This document shows positions 30,832 through 32,267 of a DNA stretch of 32,267 nucleotides, one piece after another. Below the pieces are notes generated by a model. That model saw only the letters and a program-made list of their open reading frames with translations, made no database searches and was not told the DNA's origin. The stretch comes from Clostridiales bacterium. GTDB lineage: Bacteria > Bacillota > Clostridia > Oscillospirales > Oscillospiraceae. Numbering within the stretch: position 1 is the first letter of the stretch; each line of letters opens with the position of its first letter. A program made the position numbers and the translations under genes. The stretch covers positions 1 through 32,267 of the forward strand of contig JAAYBW010000003.1 in NCBI GenBank assembly GCA_012729975.1. Reading direction: 5' to 3'.

Positions 30832-31359
30832 ATGGCCAGAGTTTCCACAAAAGAGAACAAGAATATTTATCAGCTGACCCGTGAGAGTCTGCAGCTCACC
30901 AGAGAATCGGCCGGTGAGCTGCTCGAAATAATCTCCCCCGAGAGAATCGAGAAAATTGAGAACGAGCGCTCTTTGCCCCACCCGGACGAAGTTCTTATTA
31001 TGGCGGAGAAATATAAACAGCCCGGTCTTTGTAACTATTACTGCGCCAACCAATGCCCCATCGGACAGCAGTACGTTCCCGAAGTTAAAATAAATGAACT
31101 GGCCCATATCGTATTGGAGATGCTGGCCTCTTTGAACTCCATATCAAAACGCAAAGATCGTCTTATAGAGATTACCGCGGACGGCAAAATCTCCGGCGAT
31201 GAATTAAAAGACTTCATCTACATACAGGAGGAGCTTGAGCGCATCTCAATTGCCGTGGAAGCTCTGCAGCTTTGGTCCGAACGGATGCTGGCAACAGGCA
31301 GCATTGATGCCGAGCAATACAAGGCATATAAGTCCGCGGATACCTCCGAGCCGGTCTAA
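30832..31359 (+). CDS. Small helix-turn-helix (XRE-like) protein with Cys cluster
   Basis: A 175-aa protein. Residues 11-62 resemble an XRE-type helix-turn-helix (LTRESAGELLEIISPERIEKIENERSLPHPDEVLIMAEKY). A Cys cluster C67-x3-C71-x3-C75 follows directly (LCNYYCANQCPIG), which could bind metal or a cluster. The rest (about 85-165) is helical. The ATG at 30832 has GAGG 9 nt upstream; an in-frame ATG at 30823 would add three residues. It lies 126 bp before the flotillin gene on the same strand. The recognition helix is degenerate, so DNA binding is not certain. Confidence 0.65.
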   Translation: MARVSTKENKNIYQLTRESLQLTRESAGELLEIISPERIEKIENERSLPHPDEVLIMAEKYKQPGLCNYYCANQCPIGQQYVPEVKINELAHIVLEMLASLNSISKRKDRLIEITADGKISGDELKDFIYIQEELERISIAVEALQLWSERMLATGSIDAEQYKAYKSADTSEPV

Positions 31360-31485
31360 TTTGCCGAAACGGGAGAAATACAGCCGTCTATTTTGCTAAA
31401 ACAATCATTTATTCCCCCGAGTCTTAAAGATACAATAATGATACTGCAGGAACATGTATCGTTAATTCTGAAAGGAGAAAAAAGA

Positions 31486-32267
31486 ATGGAAATTATAATC
31501 GGAGTTGCCGCAGCGGTCGTATTCATCATTATCATTGCGATGATAGGCTACGTCAAATCCCCGCCCGATACGGCATATCTGATTTCCGGCTTCCGTAAAC
31601 CCCGCATTCTTATCGGCAAGGCCGGGGTGCGCATTCCCTTCCTGGAGCGGCTGGATAAGCTGTCGCTTAAGATGTTCTCCGTGGACGTAAAGACTACCGA
31701 CTACGTACCGAATGCCGAGTACATCAACGTAAAGGTGGACGCCACCGTTAAAATTCGCATCGGGCAAAGCGAAGAGATGATGACCCTGGCCTCAAAGTTC
31801 TTCCTCAACGAGGGCGAGGATATGATCATCCGCCGTGTGCAGGACACTCTGGAAGGCAACATGCGTGAGATCGTGGGTCAAATGCGTCTGGAAGAAATGG
31901 TCACCGACCGCAAGGCTTTCGGTGAACGCGTCCAGGAAAACGCCATCCCCGATCTGCAGAAGATGGGTCTGGAAATGATTTCGTTTAATGTCCAATCCTT
32001 CTCCGACCAGAACAACGTTATCGATGACCTGGGTATCGACAACATCTCCCAGATTAAAAAGGGCGCCGCTGTCGCCAAAGCTCAGGCAGACCGCGACATC
32101 GCTATCGCCCAGGCGCAGGCAGCCAAGGAAGCCAACGACGCCAAGGTTCAGTCCGAGATGGAAATTGCGGTAAAGCAAAACGCACTGGCAATCCGTCAGG
32201 CCGAGCTCAAGCAGCTCTCCGACGTGAAAAAAGCCGAAGCCGATGCGGCCTACTCCATCCAGGAGCA
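31486..32267 (+). CDS. Flotillin-family (SPFH) membrane protein, 3' end cut by window
   Basis: The first 260 codons are present and the frame is open to the window end. An N-terminal membrane segment (about 2-22) is followed by the SPFH/PHB domain (about 23-185, with KSPPDTAYLISG, KMFSVDVKTTDYVP, DATVKIRI and GMEMISFNVQ-like end). An Ala/Glu/Gln-rich coiled coil then begins (KAQADRDIAIAQAQAAKEA). Flotillins such as FloT/FloA organise membrane microdomains. AAAGGAG lies 7-8 nt before the ATG. Codons are strongly biased to ATC, CTG, AAG and GCC compared with neighbours, which suggests high expression or different ancestry. No NfeD gene, a usual partner, is visible upstream. Confidence 0.9.
   Translation, partial: MEIIIGVAAAVVFIIIIAMIGYVKSPPDTAYLISGFRKPRILIGKAGVRIPFLERLDKLSLKMFSVDVKTTDYVPNAEYINVKVDATVKIRIGQSEEMMTLASKFFLNEGEDMIIRRVQDTLEGNMREIVGQMRLEEMVTDRKAFGERVQENAIPDLQKMGLEMISFNVQSFSDQNNVIDDLGIDNISQIKKGAAVAKAQADRDIAIAQAQAAKEANDAKVQSEMEIAVKQNALAIRQAELKQLSDVKKAEADAAYSIQE

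Noticed and set aside
31366-31390. Sigma-W-like promoter before the flotillin gene (GAAAC then CGTC)
   Set aside because: The spacing is 14 nt rather than the expected 16-17, and the flanking bases fit poorly.

Overview
The window looks like a chromosomal segment of an endospore-forming, low-to-mid GC Firmicute of the class Clostridia. The evidence is a CotJ spore-coat operon, a GerMN lipoprotein, S-layer (SLH) proteins, strong GGAGG ribosome binding sites, a YerC/TrpR-like regulator, Mini-RNase III, RqcH and consensus sigma-A promoters. Frequent TTG and GTG starts with good Shine-Dalgarno sequences fit this. Most genes are housekeeping or cell-envelope genes. I see no phage, transposase, CRISPR array or rRNA.

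Layout. Positions 1-3692 (minus strand) hold a one-carbon/tetrahydrofolate operon, metF-fhs-fchA-folD, behind a consensus promoter and with strong hairpins between genes. These genes form the methyl branch of the Wood-Ljungdahl pathway or serve general C1 metabolism; Fhs resembles the synthetase domain of eukaryotic MTHFD1. Positions 3792-5582 (plus) hold cotJA-cotJB fused into one gene, cotJC, and a phosphopantetheinyl transferase whose start abuts a terminator. Positions 5651-7419 hold an ABC-2 exporter pair. Positions 7479-7936 hold a minus-strand tRNA cluster (Val-Asp-Phe-Gly) with its promoter and folded spacers. Positions 7964-9075 hold yerC and a methyltransferase. Positions 9121-11745 hold three exported proteins: an SGNH lipoprotein, a DUF4358-type lipoprotein and an Ig-like/SLH protein.

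Positions 11833-17864 (minus) form a likely operon: comEA-like, response regulator, histidine kinase, triple-GerMN lipoprotein, mrnC, rqcH. The regulator-kinase-GerMN order parallels the actinobacterial MtrA-MtrB-LpqB system. Positions 18065-19456 encode a D,D-carboxypeptidase. Positions 19457-20126 have no convincing gene. They contain a 13-bp tandem repeat, a G-rich tract, a plus-strand terminator, and an orphan minus-strand sigma-A promoter with a CcpA/LacI-like operator over its predicted start site. I consider this the most unusual stretch.

Positions 20127-25574 (minus) hold rlmB, a 770-aa membrane protein that looks like a P-type ATPase that has lost its catalytic motifs, and an EF-G paralogue. 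Positions 25593-26516 hold a rhomboid-like protein with a zinc-ribbon tail. Positions 26648-29422 (minus) hold an SLH protein and a metallo-beta-lactamase/beta-CASP nuclease. Positions 29522-32267 (plus) hold a PRK06851-like P-loop protein, a short HTH/Cys protein and the start of a flotillin cut by the window edge. All functional calls rest on motif recognition by eye; no database search was run.
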